DNA of 51,187 bases from positions 1 to 51,187 of the forward strand of contig SHVP01000006.1 of the NCBI GenBank assembly GCA_009694165.1, given 5' to 3'. Each line of letters opens with the position of its first letter. The first letter of the stretch is position 1. This document shows, one piece after another, positions 25,815 to 35,272 of this stretch. Both the position numbers and the translations under genes were made by a program. The DNA comes from Alphaproteobacteria bacterium (lineage in GTDB: Bacteria > Pseudomonadota > Alphaproteobacteria > SHVP01). The notes beneath the pieces are model-generated. The model saw only the letters and a program-made list of their open reading frames with translations. It searched no databases and was not told where the DNA came from.

Positions 25815-27311
25815 CTAGACGAATGCGCGATCGGAGCCGGCCGCCCAACGCAGGAAACCGGTCACCTGTCGTGCCAGGCGGGGAGGCAGGGCGGCGAATG
25901 CCGGCGTGAGTTCGTGCAATCCGGCCAACCACTGTCGACGGCGAAACAGGAGAAGTAGCACGCCGCTGCCGGCGACACCAAGGAGGATGGCCGGGGCGGC
26001 CGGCAAGAAGACGGCGAACCCAGCGATGGCGACGGTGATGCCTCCGGTCGCCAGCGTGCGGCGGGCGGTGTCCCATGATCCATGGCCGGCGGCACCGGCG
26101 GCCAATTTGCTCATGCCGACCGCCATCGTCGCGAAGGCCACGGTCGTCGCGACGGCTGGTCCAAGGACGCCGAGGACGGGAATGAGCAGCCAGTTGCCGA
26201 GGCCGTTGACGGCGGCCGCGAGCACGTTGATGGCCACCACCGCCGGCATCAGCCTCGTCTGCGGCACCAGTAGGGGGGTGGCGAGTGAACTCGCGAACTG
26301 GAACACTATTGCGGACACCAGAAAGAGAAGCGGCGGCAATGCCGCGGCATAGGGACCCGCCTCGATCAGCCAGAACAGGGCGACCAACGCAGCGAGCGCC
26401 AAGGGGATCGCCGACGCCGCGAGAGCGATGAGGCCCGTCGTGGCCCGCAAGTAGCGACGCTGCATGTCCGCGTTGGACTGGACGCTTGCATCAATGAGCC
26501 GCGGGGACAGGATGGACGATAACGGCAGAAAAGCCGCCGCCGCCACCAGCGACACGGTGTACGCCCAGGCATAGACGCCGGTCGTCGTCGTGTTGGTCAA
26601 CCGTTCGAGGAACCACAGATCCATCCAGGCGACGAGCACCCCGGCGGCCGAACCGATTGGCTGGGCCCAGGAGTAGCCCAAAAGACTCCGCAAGGCCGCC
26701 CAGCGCGGGCGGAATGGACGCAACGCCTGGCGGGGAACCTGGCCCCAGGCGATCAAACCGCCCGCGGCTGAGCCGATCAGCGTGCCGGCGATCAAGCCTT
26801 CCCACCCGCTGATGATGCCGCCCGCCAGGGCCGCTACCGTGGCAATCTGCATTGCCTTTTGCACCAGCGGCGACCAACCGTAGGCGGAAAAACGCTCAGT
26901 GACCTGGGCGACATAGCCGCCGCACTCGGCGAGCGAAATGACCGTGATTCCCGTGACGATGGCGAACGCGGCGCCGGCCGGCAAATGCAGGAGCTCCGTC
27001 AGCCTTTCCTGCAACACGACGACCGCGGCGATGACAACGATGTTCATCACCAGGTGGAGCACCAGCCGCGTCGCCGTCGTCGTGCCTAGACCGCCCGTGG
27101 TCGTGAATTCCTCGCGGCCAAAGCGCAGCAACGCGTGGTTGGGCCAGGAAAGAAACACAGCCGACACCACCTGCACGACCGACCAGACCTGGCTGAAGCG
27201 CGCGAAGTCGACGGGAGCGACGGTCGCCCCGACCAGCACGGCGAACACGATCGCCAGCACGAAGCCGATCGCCTGCAGCCCGAGCAGCGAGGAATAGGGT
27301 CGCACTATCAC
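25815..27311 (-). CDS. oligosaccharide flippase (Wzx / MATE-like)
   Basis: A 498-residue membrane protein with about 12-14 hydrophobic segments over its whole length, the pattern of polysaccharide flippases that move lipid-linked repeat units across the inner membrane. There are no long soluble domains. The GTG at 27311 is preferred because it overlaps the upstream stop as GTGA; an in-frame upstream start at 27383 would add 24 polar residues from within the neighbouring gene. A second GTG at 27305 is possible. No Wzy polymerase is visible in this window. Confidence 0.85.
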   Translation of the reverse strand: MIVRPYSSLLGLQAIGFVLAIVFAVLVGATVAPVDFARFSQVWSVVQVVSAVFLSWPNHALLRFGREEFTTTGGLGTTTATRLVLHLVMNIVVIAAVVVLQERLTELLHLPAGAAFAIVTGITVISLAECGGYVAQVTERFSAYGWSPLVQKAMQIATVAALAGGIISGWEGLIAGTLIGSAAGGLIAWGQVPRQALRPFRPRWAALRSLLGYSWAQPIGSAAGVLVAWMDLWFLERLTNTTTTGVYAWAYTVSLVAAAAFLPLSSILSPRLIDASVQSNADMQRRYLRATTGLIALAASAIPLALAALVALFWLIEAGPYAAALPPLLFLVSAIVFQFASSLATPLLVPQTRLMPAVVAINVLAAAVNGLGNWLLIPVLGVLGPAVATTVAFATMAVGMSKLAAGAAGHGSWDTARRTLATGGITVAIAGFAVFLPAAPAILLGVAGSGVLLLLFRRRQWLAGLHELTPAFAALPPRLARQVTGFLRWAAGSDRAFV

Positions 27312-29119
27312 GCGGCCAACGCCGACCTGATTTTGTTCCCCACCTCGGCCGGGCTCCGATGAAACAGGTACATCTCCGCCCACAGCGAAAACGTCAGCAG
27401 CATCCAGATGGCGGCGGTGCTGTTCTCCAGCGCCCAGGGGATGCCCGTCGTGCTGAAGAAACCGAGTCGCCGAAAGTCACCGTTCTCCACGAAGCGGAGA
27501 ACTGCCGAACGCCACGATCTGCGCCACAACCCGGCATAGTCGATGCCAAATCCGAACCCCATCTTCGGCGCGAACGCGAGGTCATTGGGCAGGTGGTGGG
27601 CGAGCGCCTTCTTGACGATCGCCTTGTTGTTGCGATCACTGAAGCGATCCGGCACGGTCAGCCGACGCGGCAACGAGGCGGCGAACTCGACGACATGGTG
27701 GTTGAGAAAGGGCGAGCGAAATTCCAGGCCGCGCGCCATCCCCGAAATATCGGGAATGAGCGTCGTAACATGCTGGTGGTAGGCCATCAGGTCGGTATAG
27801 GTGATGGTGTCGAGATAGTCGCGCAGCGCGCATTCGGTGGCATAGCGATCGATCACGGCGCGCGGATGGAGAACGTTGGTGAACACCATGCTCGGGCCGC
27901 AGAAGACGCCCTCTTCGAGGGTCACGCCCTGGTAGACGCTGACGTTGTTCTGGACCTTGCAACCATCGCCGATCGACACGCGCGGCCCGATCATGACGTT
28001 TTGGCCGATGACGCAGTCCTTGCCGATCGTCGAGTGGGCGAGGATATGGCTGAAGTGCCAGATCTTGGTTCCGGCTCCGATTTGACAGGGCTCATCGACG
28101 ATGGCCGTTGGATGAATACCGCTTTCGGCACGCGGCGCCGATGCTCCCGCGGCCAACAAAACCGGCCGTCCCAGACGGATGGATTGATCGGCCGCGCGCA
28201 GGATGCTGAGGACGCGCCGGCCTTCCTGCCCGTCCGTTCGCGGTGTTGTGCCGGTAGCGATGCAATCGAGAAAGTGGCGGCACTCGACGGATAACGGTTC
28301 GGCTTCGGCCACGGCCTGTGCCTCGGCCTTGGCCGGTACCGGTTGGCCTTGGCGCCATTCGACGCGATGCGGATAAAGCACCAGCTTGTCCGCCCACGGT
28401 CGCCCGTCGTCGAATACCGCCATGCCGTGGTCGCCGACGACGACGAGCTTCTGTTCTTTGAACGGATGCAGCCACGAGACGAAGATGTGGGCGTTGAGGC
28501 CCGATCGGTAGGCCAGATGCGTGGTCGTTACGTCGGCGATGTCTCTGTGCAAGTAGTTTGCGCCGATGGCGCTCACGCGATCCGGCAGTTCGCCGGCAAG
28601 GCTCAAGATCATCGAAATGTCGTGCGGCGCGAAACTCCAGAGAATGTTCTCCTCGCGCCGGATCCGGCCGAAGTTGAGCCGGGTGGAGTAGATATATTGC
28701 AGGCATCCGAGGCGGCCTTCGCCGACGAGTTCCTTCAGTCGCAGAAAGGCCGGATGGTACTGCAGCAAGTGGCCGACCATCAGGATGCGCTGTCGTTCGG
28801 CCGCCAATCGGCACAGGCGTTCGGCGTCCGGCTCGTCGAGGGCCATCGGTTTTTCGACGGAGACATGTTTTCCGGCGTCGAGCGCTTCGCCGGCCAAGGC
28901 CGCGTGCTGGGCCGCCGGGGCCGCGATGACGATGCCGTCAATCGCCGAGTCGGCCAGGATCTTGGCCCAGGCGCGCGCCGGCACCTGGTGTTCGGCTGCC
29001 AGGGGCGCCGTCACCCGGCTGTCGGGATCGCAGAGCGCCGCCAAGGCCCCCAGATTCGCCATGTTGCGAACCAGGTTGCGGCCCCAATAGCCGCAACCTG
29101 CGACCGCTACCTTCGGCAT
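27308..29119 (-). CDS. chimera: WlbA/WbpB-like dehydrogenase + WbpD-like acyltransferase + AsnB C-terminal fragment
   Basis: A 603-residue frame with three parts. Residues 1-325 are a Gfo/Idh/MocA oxidoreductase (A-G-C-G-Y-W-G-R-N, later V-E-K-P-M-A-L) like enzymes oxidising UDP-GlcNAcA at C3. Residues 331-422 are a left-handed beta-helix acyltransferase (hexapeptide repeats from I-H-P-T-A-I-V through G-P-S-M-V-F-T-N-V) like WbpD but only half as long. From about residue 423 (DNA near 27850) the chain becomes the C-terminal end of an asparagine-synthase-like protein ([16 protein letters not shown]) without the pyrophosphatase loop. The ATG at 29119 opens directly on the Rossmann motif; no clear Shine-Dalgarno is seen. 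Dehydrogenase activity may survive; acyltransferase activity is doubtful. An aminotransferase (WbpE) expected in this pathway is absent. Confidence 0.75.
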   Translation of the reverse strand: MPKVAVAGCGYWGRNLVRNMANLGALAALCDPDSRVTAPLAAEHQVPARAWAKILADSAIDGIVIAAPAAQHAALAGEALDAGKHVSVEKPMALDEPDAERLCRLAAERQRILMVGHLLQYHPAFLRLKELVGEGRLGCLQYIYSTRLNFGRIRREENILWSFAPHDISMILSLAGELPDRVSAIGANYLHRDIADVTTTHLAYRSGLNAHIFVSWLHPFKEQKLVVVGDHGMAVFDDGRPWADKLVLYPHRVEWRQGQPVPAKAEAQAVAEAEPLSVECRHFLDCIATGTTPRTDGQEGRRVLSILRAADQSIRLGRPVLLAAGASAPRAESGIHPTAIVDEPCQIGAGTKIWHFSHILAHSTIGKDCVIGQNVMIGPRVSIGDGCKVQNNVSVYQGVTLEEGVFCGPSMVFTNVLHPRAVIDRYATECALRDYLDTITYTDLMAYHQHVTTLIPDISGMARGLEFRSPFLNHHVVEFAASLPRRLTVPDRFSDRNNKAIVKKALAHHLPNDLAFAPKMGFGFGIDYAGLWRRSWRSAVLRFVENGDFRRLGFFSTTGIPWALENSTAAIWMLLTFSLWAEMYLFHRSPAEVGNKIRSALAA

Positions 29120-29220
29120 GGCGGCACGAGCGAGGAGAGCGTAATTATTGTCAAGGTATTCAGGAAGGTAGTGCTGCCGCAGCCAAGCTCCGCCATCGCG
29201 GTGGTTACTCCGGCCCACAG

Positions 29221-29237
29221 CGTTCACATCATGAACG
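29221..29237. promoter_or_regulatory. inverted repeat CGTTCA-N5-TGAACG between divergent sugar genes
   Basis: A perfect 6-base inverted repeat with a 5-base spacer in the 228-base divergent region between the chimera gene and the UDP-sugar dehydrogenase gene. It is positioned to act on both. No regulator is known. On the leftward strand a TTGACA (29154-29149) is also present, without a good -10. Nothing coding is visible in this gap. Confidence 0.3.
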
Positions 29238-29298
29238 ATTCACCAATCGCATGGGCGCGGCGCCGTCGTCAAGAAAAACCTGCGCTCGCCCCCCGACG

Positions 29299-29327
29299 TT
29301 GACAGGGTAGAGGGTGGGGATTAACAC
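29299..29327 (+). promoter_or_regulatory. candidate sigma-70 promoter for the UDP-sugar dehydrogenase gene
   Basis: A consensus -35 TTGACA (29299-29304) is followed after 17 bases by a weak -10 TAACAC (29322-29327). The ATG is at 29348, leaving a leader of about 15 bases without a clear Shine-Dalgarno. Confidence 0.4.
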
Positions 29328-29347
29328 CCCGGGTCGGTTCAAGACGC

Positions 29348-30616
29348 ATGGCTTCTTCTCCCACGATCGCCGTCATCGGCCTCGGATATGTCGGCCTGCC
29401 GCTCGCTGTTGCGCTGGCGCGACATTTTCCCGTCGTTGGGTTCGACATCAGCGCCGCCCGGATCGCGGAACTGGGAGCGGCAACGGATCGCACCGGCGAG
29501 ATCGACGCCGCCGTGCTCCGCGCCAGCACGCTGGCGGTAACGACCGATCCCATGCGTCTGCGCCACCGCGACGTGTTCATCGTCACGGTGCCGACACCGG
29601 TCGACGAGGCCAATCAGCCCGACCTCGGACCGGTGCGCGCTGCGGCGACGATGGTCGGCCGCCAGCTAGGCCAAGGCGCCATTGTCGTCTTCGAAAGCAC
29701 GGTTTACCCCGGCGTGACGGAAGATGTCTGCGGTCCGATTCTCGAACGCGAGTCGGGCCTCCGCTGCGGCGTCGATTTCTTCCTCGGCTATTCGCCCGAG
29801 CGCATCAACCCCGGCGACCGCGAGCACACGGTCGAGCGCATCACCAAGGTTGTCGCTGGCCAGACGCCCGCGGTAACTGAGACGTTGGTGTCGATCTACG
29901 GCGCCGTGACGACGGGCGGTGTCTTTCGGGCGCGCGACATCAAGACTGCCGAGGCCGCCAAGGTGATCGAGAACGCCCAGCGGGACATCAACATCGCCTT
30001 CATCAACGAAGTGACGATGATCTTCCACCGGCTGGGACTGTCGGCCCATGACGTGCTGGCCGCGGCCAAGACGAAGTGGAATTTCCTCGATTTTTGCCCC
30101 GGCCTCGTCGGCGGTCACTGCATCGGCGTCGACCCTTATTACCTGGCCACGCGCGCCATCGAACTCGGCCATCACCCCGAGGTCATCCTGGCCGGCCGCC
30201 GGATCAACGACGGCATGGGCACTTTCGTGGCGGCCGAGATCGCCAAACTCCTCGCTCCGGGCGGACGTGTCCTCGTGCTGGGCTTGACCTTCAAGGAGAA
30301 CGTGCCCGACCTCCGCAACACCAAGGTCGTCGACGTCATTGCTGGGTTGCGCGCGGCGCAGTTCGCCGTCGACGTGCACGATGCGCTCGCCGACCGCGAC
30401 GAGGCCAGCGCACAGTACGGCCTGACGCTGCTGGCCGATCTCGACCGGGCGACGGGCTATGATGCAGTCGTTGGCGCGGTGGCCCATCAGGCTTACCGGG
30501 TGATGTCCGCGGCGGACCTCACCCGGTTGCTGAAGCCCGCCGGCCTTGTCGCCGACCTCAAGGGCATCTGGCACCACGCCGCCTTGCCCGCCGGCTACCG
30601 TCGCTGGGAGCTTTAG
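29348..30616 (+). CDS. UDP-N-acetylhexosamine 6-dehydrogenase (TviB/WbpO/WbpA type)
   Basis: Oxidises UDP-GlcNAc or UDP-GalNAc twice at C6 to the uronic acid with 2 NAD. The 422-residue protein has the N-terminal V-I-G-L-G-Y-V-G-L-P-L dinucleotide fold, T-V-P-T-P-V near 80, Y-S-P-E-R-I-N-P-G-D near 150, and the catalytic Cys in G-G-H-C-I-G-V-D-P-Y-Y near 258. The C-terminal domain has L-G-L-T-F-K-E-N-V-P-D-L-R-N near 318. It is divergent from the main leftward run and ends 3 bases from the convergent heparinase-type gene. Its product would feed the oxidoreductase/acyltransferase chimera and possibly the AsnB-type amidotransferase. GlcNAc or GalNAc preference cannot be told. Confidence 0.92.
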   Translation: MASSPTIAVIGLGYVGLPLAVALARHFPVVGFDISAARIAELGAATDRTGEIDAAVLRASTLAVTTDPMRLRHRDVFIVTVPTPVDEANQPDLGPVRAAATMVGRQLGQGAIVVFESTVYPGVTEDVCGPILERESGLRCGVDFFLGYSPERINPGDREHTVERITKVVAGQTPAVTETLVSIYGAVTTGGVFRARDIKTAEAAKVIENAQRDINIAFINEVTMIFHRLGLSAHDVLAAAKTKWNFLDFCPGLVGGHCIGVDPYYLATRAIELGHHPEVILAGRRINDGMGTFVAAEIAKLLAPGGRVLVLGLTFKENVPDLRNTKVVDVIAGLRAAQFAVDVHDALADRDEASAQYGLTLLADLDRATGYDAVVGAVAHQAYRVMSAADLTRLLKPAGLVADLKGIWHHAALPAGYRRWEL

Positions 30617-30619
30617 ACT

Positions 30620-32287
30620 TCAGTCCTCGACGCGGGCGAAGCGCCACGTGATATCGAGGCCATGCTCGCCGATCGGCAAGGTCAAGACGATCTGCTGGGT
30701 GCGGCGAGCATCGCCGCGGCGACCGAGGTAGATGCTTTCTTCAAGCGCAATAGCTCCCGATGCCGCCTCGAACATCCAGCCGGCGCCCGACGGCAGGCGC
30801 ATCAGCACTTCCTTGCCATGCCGGACCAGCGACGCGCTCACCGCCGGGTGCAGATGGAAGCGGATCGCCGCCGTTGTCGCACTCGCCGCCCGGCCGAACT
30901 GGCGCGGTAGCGAGAGGGGCCGCCGCAGGCTGTCCTCGCCGACCAACTCGTGGCCGTCCCTGGTCAGGTGCAGACGGCGGCGTTGGATCAGACCAAAACG
31001 ACGGACATACCCGGCGTGGCCGAGTTCGAGCCAGACGCTCGATCCTTCTTCGCCGCGCAGCGTTTCGGTCAACCGCGGATCATCGAGCGGCGGCGCCGAT
31101 TCGGCGTTGCGGTCGTCGACCACCAGGGCCGAGTGGGCGGCGGTCGTCCGCGCCGCGGCGTGCCACGCAGCGTCGGCGTCGGGGTAGCTGCCGCAACTGA
31201 CGATCAACCGGTCGCGGCCGACGCTCATTTCGAAAGCGAGGGCCGAGGCGAAATCGCCGCCGGTACGGCTGTCGCAGATGAGCGAGGTGCGGCCCGAGGC
31301 CAATCGCTCGAAGCCGCTTTCCGGTGCCGAGACGACGAGGCGGCCGCGCGTATCCTCTCCGCGCAACGTCTCATCGATTTGGGTCGGATCGCCTTCATCG
31401 CCGCCGTGGAACGCCGCCAACCCGCCGTCGGCGTGGCGTAGCATTCGCAGCGTTGCCGCCATCGGCTCGATCATGCGCGCGACCGTCTCCGGCACCGTCG
31501 ATTTGAGCGAGACTAGGCTCCACCGTAGGGTGAGGAGGCTGCGCAGCGTGCGGTGCAGGTCGAGCGGATTGCGCGAGCGATGCCCGCCGTCGGCCAGCAC
31601 CTGGCGTGCGACGACCGCGTCGACCAGCGAACGCCCCCGTCGCGCCCAGCGTGGCAGGCCGATCGTCTCGCCGGCGATCATCAATGCAATCGCCACGTCG
31701 AGGGCGACGCCCCGCAGGCCGGCGATCCGGGCGAGATGATGCGTCTGTTCGTGCAGGCTGTCGCGGAACAAGCGCTGAAAGGGCTCGTCCGCCTCGAACA
31801 GCAGGAAGTCATAGGCGAACAACCAGGAAAGGATGCGTCGCGCCAGCAATTCCTCGGCCCAAGCAGCGGCGTGGTAACGGCGATAACCGGCGATCCAGCC
31901 GCGGACCAGATCGCGCGCGTGCTGGCGGGCGGTGAGACCGTTGGCGGCGCGAAAATCGCGCAGCCAGCCGAAGCCGTGCAACTCGGCGAACCAGCGCGGC
32001 GACGGGGCGGCGACGTCCCAGGGCGAGCGGCCCGGCGTTTGCACAAGCTGTCCGGCAAAACTGAAGCGACCCTGGAAGAGCGCGTTGGCCGCTGACAACC
32101 GGCCAGACCACGGTTCCTGCGGTACGGTACGCACCACGTGCCGCCGCCCCAGTCCCAGCAGCGCCTGGTAGAGGCTACTGCCATAGTAGAGGTCGACCAG
32201 CCGCCGCCGCGGCACCGGGGACTTGACTGCGCCGCGCCGCGTGCCGGGCGCCAGGGAGACGAGGTCGGTCGCTGCGTCGGTGGTCAT
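30620..32287 (-). CDS. heparinase II/III-like family protein
   Basis: A 555-residue protein with an alpha-helical N-terminal half (W-F-A-E-L-H-G-F-G-W-L near 100, then helical repeats) and a beta-rich C-terminal half typical of heparinase II/III-like proteins (H-S-A-L-V-V-D-D-R-N near 385). Family members cleave uronic-acid polysaccharides, but the conserved alphaproteobacterial version beside rsmB and purH has no established substrate that I know of. The ATG at 32287 overlaps the rpe stop as ATGA; an upstream in-frame start at 32449 would add 54 basic residues from within rpe and is rejected. No signal peptide is evident. Confidence 0.88.
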   Translation of the reverse strand: MTTDAATDLVSLAPGTRRGAVKSPVPRRRLVDLYYGSSLYQALLGLGRRHVVRTVPQEPWSGRLSAANALFQGRFSFAGQLVQTPGRSPWDVAAPSPRWFAELHGFGWLRDFRAANGLTARQHARDLVRGWIAGYRRYHAAAWAEELLARRILSWLFAYDFLLFEADEPFQRLFRDSLHEQTHHLARIAGLRGVALDVAIALMIAGETIGLPRWARRGRSLVDAVVARQVLADGGHRSRNPLDLHRTLRSLLTLRWSLVSLKSTVPETVARMIEPMAATLRMLRHADGGLAAFHGGDEGDPTQIDETLRGEDTRGRLVVSAPESGFERLASGRTSLICDSRTGGDFASALAFEMSVGRDRLIVSCGSYPDADAAWHAAARTTAAHSALVVDDRNAESAPPLDDPRLTETLRGEEGSSVWLELGHAGYVRRFGLIQRRRLHLTRDGHELVGEDSLRRPLSLPRQFGRAASATTAAIRFHLHPAVSASLVRHGKEVLMRLPSGAGWMFEAASGAIALEESIYLGRRGDARRTQQIVLTLPIGEHGLDITWRFARVED

Positions 32288-32949
32288 GCCGATCCTCGCA
32301 GGGCGGCAATGTTGCGGGCATAGCCGGTCGGGCCGCCGGCGAAGGCGGCAGTGCCGGCCACGAGGATATCCGCACCGGCGGCGACGACTTGTGCGGCGTT
32401 GGCCGCGGTGATGCCGCCGTCCACCTCGAGATCGATGTGACGGGCGCACGCGTCGATCTTGCGGCGAACGATCCGGATCTTGTCGAGTTGGCTCGCGATC
32501 AGGCTCTGGCCGCCGAAGCCCGGGTTCACCGTCATGATCAAGATCAGGTCGACGTCGCCGATCAGAGGATCGATGAGATCGACCGGGGTGCCGGGGTTGA
32601 GCGACAGCCCGGCCTTTTTGCCGAGCGACTTGATCTGCTGCAACGTGCGGTGGACGTGCGGACCGGCTTCCGGATGCACGGTGATGATATCGGCGCCGGC
32701 CGTGGCGAAGCCGGCCAGGAAGGGATCGACCGGAGAGATCATCAGATGAACGTCGAAGGGGCGCGCCGTGTGCTTACGTAACGCGGCGACTACGCCCGGA
32801 CCGATGGTCAAGTTCGGGACGAAGTGTCCATCCATGACGTCGATGTGGATAAGGTCGGCGCCAGCGGCGTCGATTGCTCGCAGCTCTTCTCCCAGTTTCG
32901 CGTAATCGGCGGCGAGGATCGAGGGAGCGATCCGGACGGCGCGAGTCAT
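32284..32949 (-). CDS. rpe: ribulose-phosphate 3-epimerase
   Basis: Interconverts ribulose 5-phosphate and xylulose 5-phosphate in the pentose phosphate pathway. The 221-residue TIM barrel shows I-A-P-S-I-L-A-A-D near 6, H-I-D-V-M-D-G-H-F-V-P-N near 33, D-V-H-L-M near 65, M-T-V-N-P-G-F-G-G-Q near 140 and E-V-D-G-G-I near 175, covering the metal ligands and catalytic Asp residues. The ATG at 32949 has GAGAGGG just upstream; a TTG seven codons earlier is less likely. It is coupled to the heparinase-type gene by an ATGA overlap. Confidence 0.96.
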   Translation of the reverse strand: MTRAVRIAPSILAADYAKLGEELRAIDAAGADLIHIDVMDGHFVPNLTIGPGVVAALRKHTARPFDVHLMISPVDPFLAGFATAGADIITVHPEAGPHVHRTLQQIKSLGKKAGLSLNPGTPVDLIDPLIGDVDLILIMTVNPGFGGQSLIASQLDKIRIVRRKIDACARHIDLEVDGGITAANAAQVVAAGADILVAGTAAFAGGPTGYARNIAALRGSA

Positions 32950-32995
32950 GGCCCTCTCTACCAACTTCAAGACTTAGCTGCAAGCGGCCGTACCG

Positions 32996-34336
32996 TCACA
33001 GCCGGCGAAAGCGGCTGATGAAGAATCCGTCGAGGCCGCCGTGCTCGGCCCAATGGCAAGGCAGGGTGCGCACCTCCCCCGCGGGCGTGATCCAGGTGGC
33101 CTCGCCGGCCACCTCGTCGGCTTCGATCGGGAACGGAACGAGTCCGGGGTGGGTGTCACCGAGTGTGGCGACGATCGCCTCGCCTTCCTCGGGTTGCAAT
33201 GAGCAAACCGCATAGACGAGGACGCCCCCTGGTCGAACGCGGCGGGCGGCCGCGGCGATCATCTGCCGTTGCGCCGACGCCAGGCTGGCTACGTCCGCCC
33301 CCGTCTTGAGATAGGCGACGTCGGGATGGCGGCGCAGCGTGCCGGTGGCCGAGCAAGGGGCATCGAGCAACACCGCCGCGAAGAGCCGGGAGTCCGGCCA
33401 ACCGAGCATGTCGGCTCCGACCAGCTCGGCCGCCAGGTGCAGCCGGCGCAGGTTGGCGGCAAGCCGGTCGAGGCGACGCGGCGCGCGATCGACGGCGGTC
33501 ACCTGGCCGCCGGCCGCCGCGAATTGTGCCGTCTTGCCGCCCGGCGCCGCGCACAGGTCGAGAACCGTGGCGTCGGCAATGCCGGTCCCCTGTCGCGTCA
33601 GGCCACTTTCAAGAAGGCGGGCGGGCAAGGCCGCGGCGGCGTCCTGCACCCACCAGGCGCCCTCGGCGAAACCGGGCAACGACTCGATCGGTCCGGACGT
33701 GGTGCAACGCAGACTGCCGTTCGGCAGCACCCGCGCCGCCAACCGAGCCGCCCATTGCGTGCTCGACTCGGCCGACCGATCCTTGAGGGTGAGGTCGAGT
33801 GGCGGCTCGATCAGGCTCGCCCGCTCGATGGCCCGCGCTGCGTCCTCGCCGTAGTGGGCACGCCAAGGCTGTCGCAACCAGTCGGGCAGAAAACCTTCGG
33901 CCGCGTCCTCGTCGGCGAGGGTCGGAGCCGCCGCCGCGATGCGGCGTAGCACGGCGTTCAGGAACGCTCGGTGCGGCGGCGCCAGTCGGTCGGTTAACGC
34001 CATGGTCGTCGCCACCGCGGCATGGGGAGGCGTGCGCAGGAACACGAGCTGGGCGGTCCCGAGGCGGAGAAGTTGCCGCAGAATCGCGTCGGGTGGCTGC
34101 GCGCAAAACGAGTCAATGATGGCATCGATCCGTCCCAGGCGCCGGAGCGCCGTGGTGACGAGCATGCGGACGAACCCGCGGTCGCGCGGATCGAACGTCG
34201 CAAGGCGCCTCAGGACGCCGCGGCCCTCCCCCGCCAGGGCCTGCTCCCACGCATCGGCGAGCGGCACGCGCTCGCGCAGGACTCGGTCGAGCAGCGACAA
34301 CGCCGCTACGCGGCTATCGCGTCCGGATCCAGCCAT
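32996..34336 (-). CDS. rsmB: RsmB-type 16S rRNA (cytosine-5) methyltransferase
   Basis: A 446-residue RsmB/NOP-family enzyme. An N-terminal NusB-like helical domain (about 1-140) precedes the methyltransferase domain. Motif I is V-L-D-L-C-A-A-P-G-G-K-T near 258, motif IV D-A-P-C-S-A-T-G near 326, and motif VI Y-A-V-C-S-L-Q-P-E-E-G-E near 375; the two cysteines are the acid-release and nucleophile residues. The target in E. coli is C967 of 16S rRNA. It lies 9 bases after the protease gene and 46 bases before rpe, in a run conserved in alphaproteobacteria. Confidence 0.93.
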   Translation of the reverse strand: MAGSGRDSRVAALSLLDRVLRERVPLADAWEQALAGEGRGVLRRLATFDPRDRGFVRMLVTTALRRLGRIDAIIDSFCAQPPDAILRQLLRLGTAQLVFLRTPPHAAVATTMALTDRLAPPHRAFLNAVLRRIAAAAPTLADEDAAEGFLPDWLRQPWRAHYGEDAARAIERASLIEPPLDLTLKDRSAESSTQWAARLAARVLPNGSLRCTTSGPIESLPGFAEGAWWVQDAAAALPARLLESGLTRQGTGIADATVLDLCAAPGGKTAQFAAAGGQVTAVDRAPRRLDRLAANLRRLHLAAELVGADMLGWPDSRLFAAVLLDAPCSATGTLRRHPDVAYLKTGADVASLASAQRQMIAAAARRVRPGGVLVYAVCSLQPEEGEAIVATLGDTHPGLVPFPIEADEVAGEATWITPAGEVRTLPCHWAEHGGLDGFFISRFRRL

Positions 34337-34345
34337 TGCGCTTGG

Positions 34346-35185
34346 TCAAGCCCAGGGATCGCCGTCGCCGGCCAACTGCGCCAGACGGCGCAGCCGTGAG
34401 CTGGTCGCCGGATGGGTCGAGCACAGATCGGCGAGGGCATCGCGACCGGCACCGAGGAGGCGCGCCGCCGAGGCAAGCGACGGCGGCAGCGGCGAGCTGT
34501 CGCCAACGATGGTCTGCCGCTCCAGGCGTTCGAGCGCGCCCGCGATCCAATCCGGCTGGCCGCACAGGGCGGCGCCGGCGGCATCGGCCGCGTACTCGCT
34601 CCACCGGCTAGCCGCCATCTGTACCGCTATGGCGGCAGCGGCGGCGAAGAAGTGAGCGGCGACGAAGCTGGTGGAGTCCGTGCTCAGCCCGACCAGTACC
34701 AGCCAGCCCTCAGCCAGCAGCGCACAGCCCACACCGGCGCCGAACGCCGTCACCGTCAGCCACATCGCATCGCGCCGGCGCACGTGAGCGATCTCGTGGG
34801 CCAGGACTCCGGTCAACTCGTCGCGGCGCAGCATGGCGACGAGCCCGCGGGTCAACGCGATCGAGACCTGGCCGCGCCATCGTGCGAGGGCGAACGCGTT
34901 CGGTTGCTCGCTGTTGATCAGGACGACGCGCGGCGGCGGCAGGGCCGCCCGTCGGGCCAGGCGCTCGACCAGCTTGACCAGGATCGGGTGACTAGCGCTG
35001 TTGGCGATGAAGTGCGGCATGCCGTCGAGGACAAGGCGCTCGGCGGTCCAGAGAAATGCGCCATGGCCGGCGGCGAGCAGTAGGAGGGCGACGACGATGC
35101 CCCAGGCGCCACCGACGCCAGCGCCGACCCCCAACACGAGGGTCGAACAGCCGGCCAGCAATGTGGCGGTACGGGCGTGGGTCAT
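34346..35185 (-). CDS. M48-family membrane zinc metalloprotease, HtpX-like
   Basis: A 279-residue membrane protease. Two N-terminal helices (about 8-55), the zinc motif L-A-H-E-I-A-H near 130, two further hydrophobic stretches (about 145-195), and the third ligand in S-E-Y-A-A-D-A-A-G near 200 follow the HtpX plan. N-A-F-A-L near 100 is also typical. HtpX degrades damaged inner-membrane proteins. The ATG at 35185 gives the usual short N-terminus; an in-frame start at 35305 would add 40 residues and overlap the divergent SdhAF4 gene. The 87 bases between them must hold both promoters. Confidence 0.88.
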   Translation of the reverse strand: MTHARTATLLAGCSTLVLGVGAGVGGAWGIVVALLLLAAGHGAFLWTAERLVLDGMPHFIANSASHPILVKLVERLARRAALPPPRVVLINSEQPNAFALARWRGQVSIALTRGLVAMLRRDELTGVLAHEIAHVRRRDAMWLTVTAFGAGVGCALLAEGWLVLVGLSTDSTSFVAAHFFAAAAAIAVQMAASRWSEYAADAAGAALCGQPDWIAGALERLERQTIVGDSSPLPPSLASAARLLGAGRDALADLCSTHPATSSRLRRLAQLAGDGDPWA

Positions 35186-35272
35186 GGATCGGTGAACGAT
35201 GCGGGGCTTGGCGTTCTTGGACGCCGGGTGAGTGGCGCTTATCATACCGGCCAGCGGAAAGGCGTGCGAATC

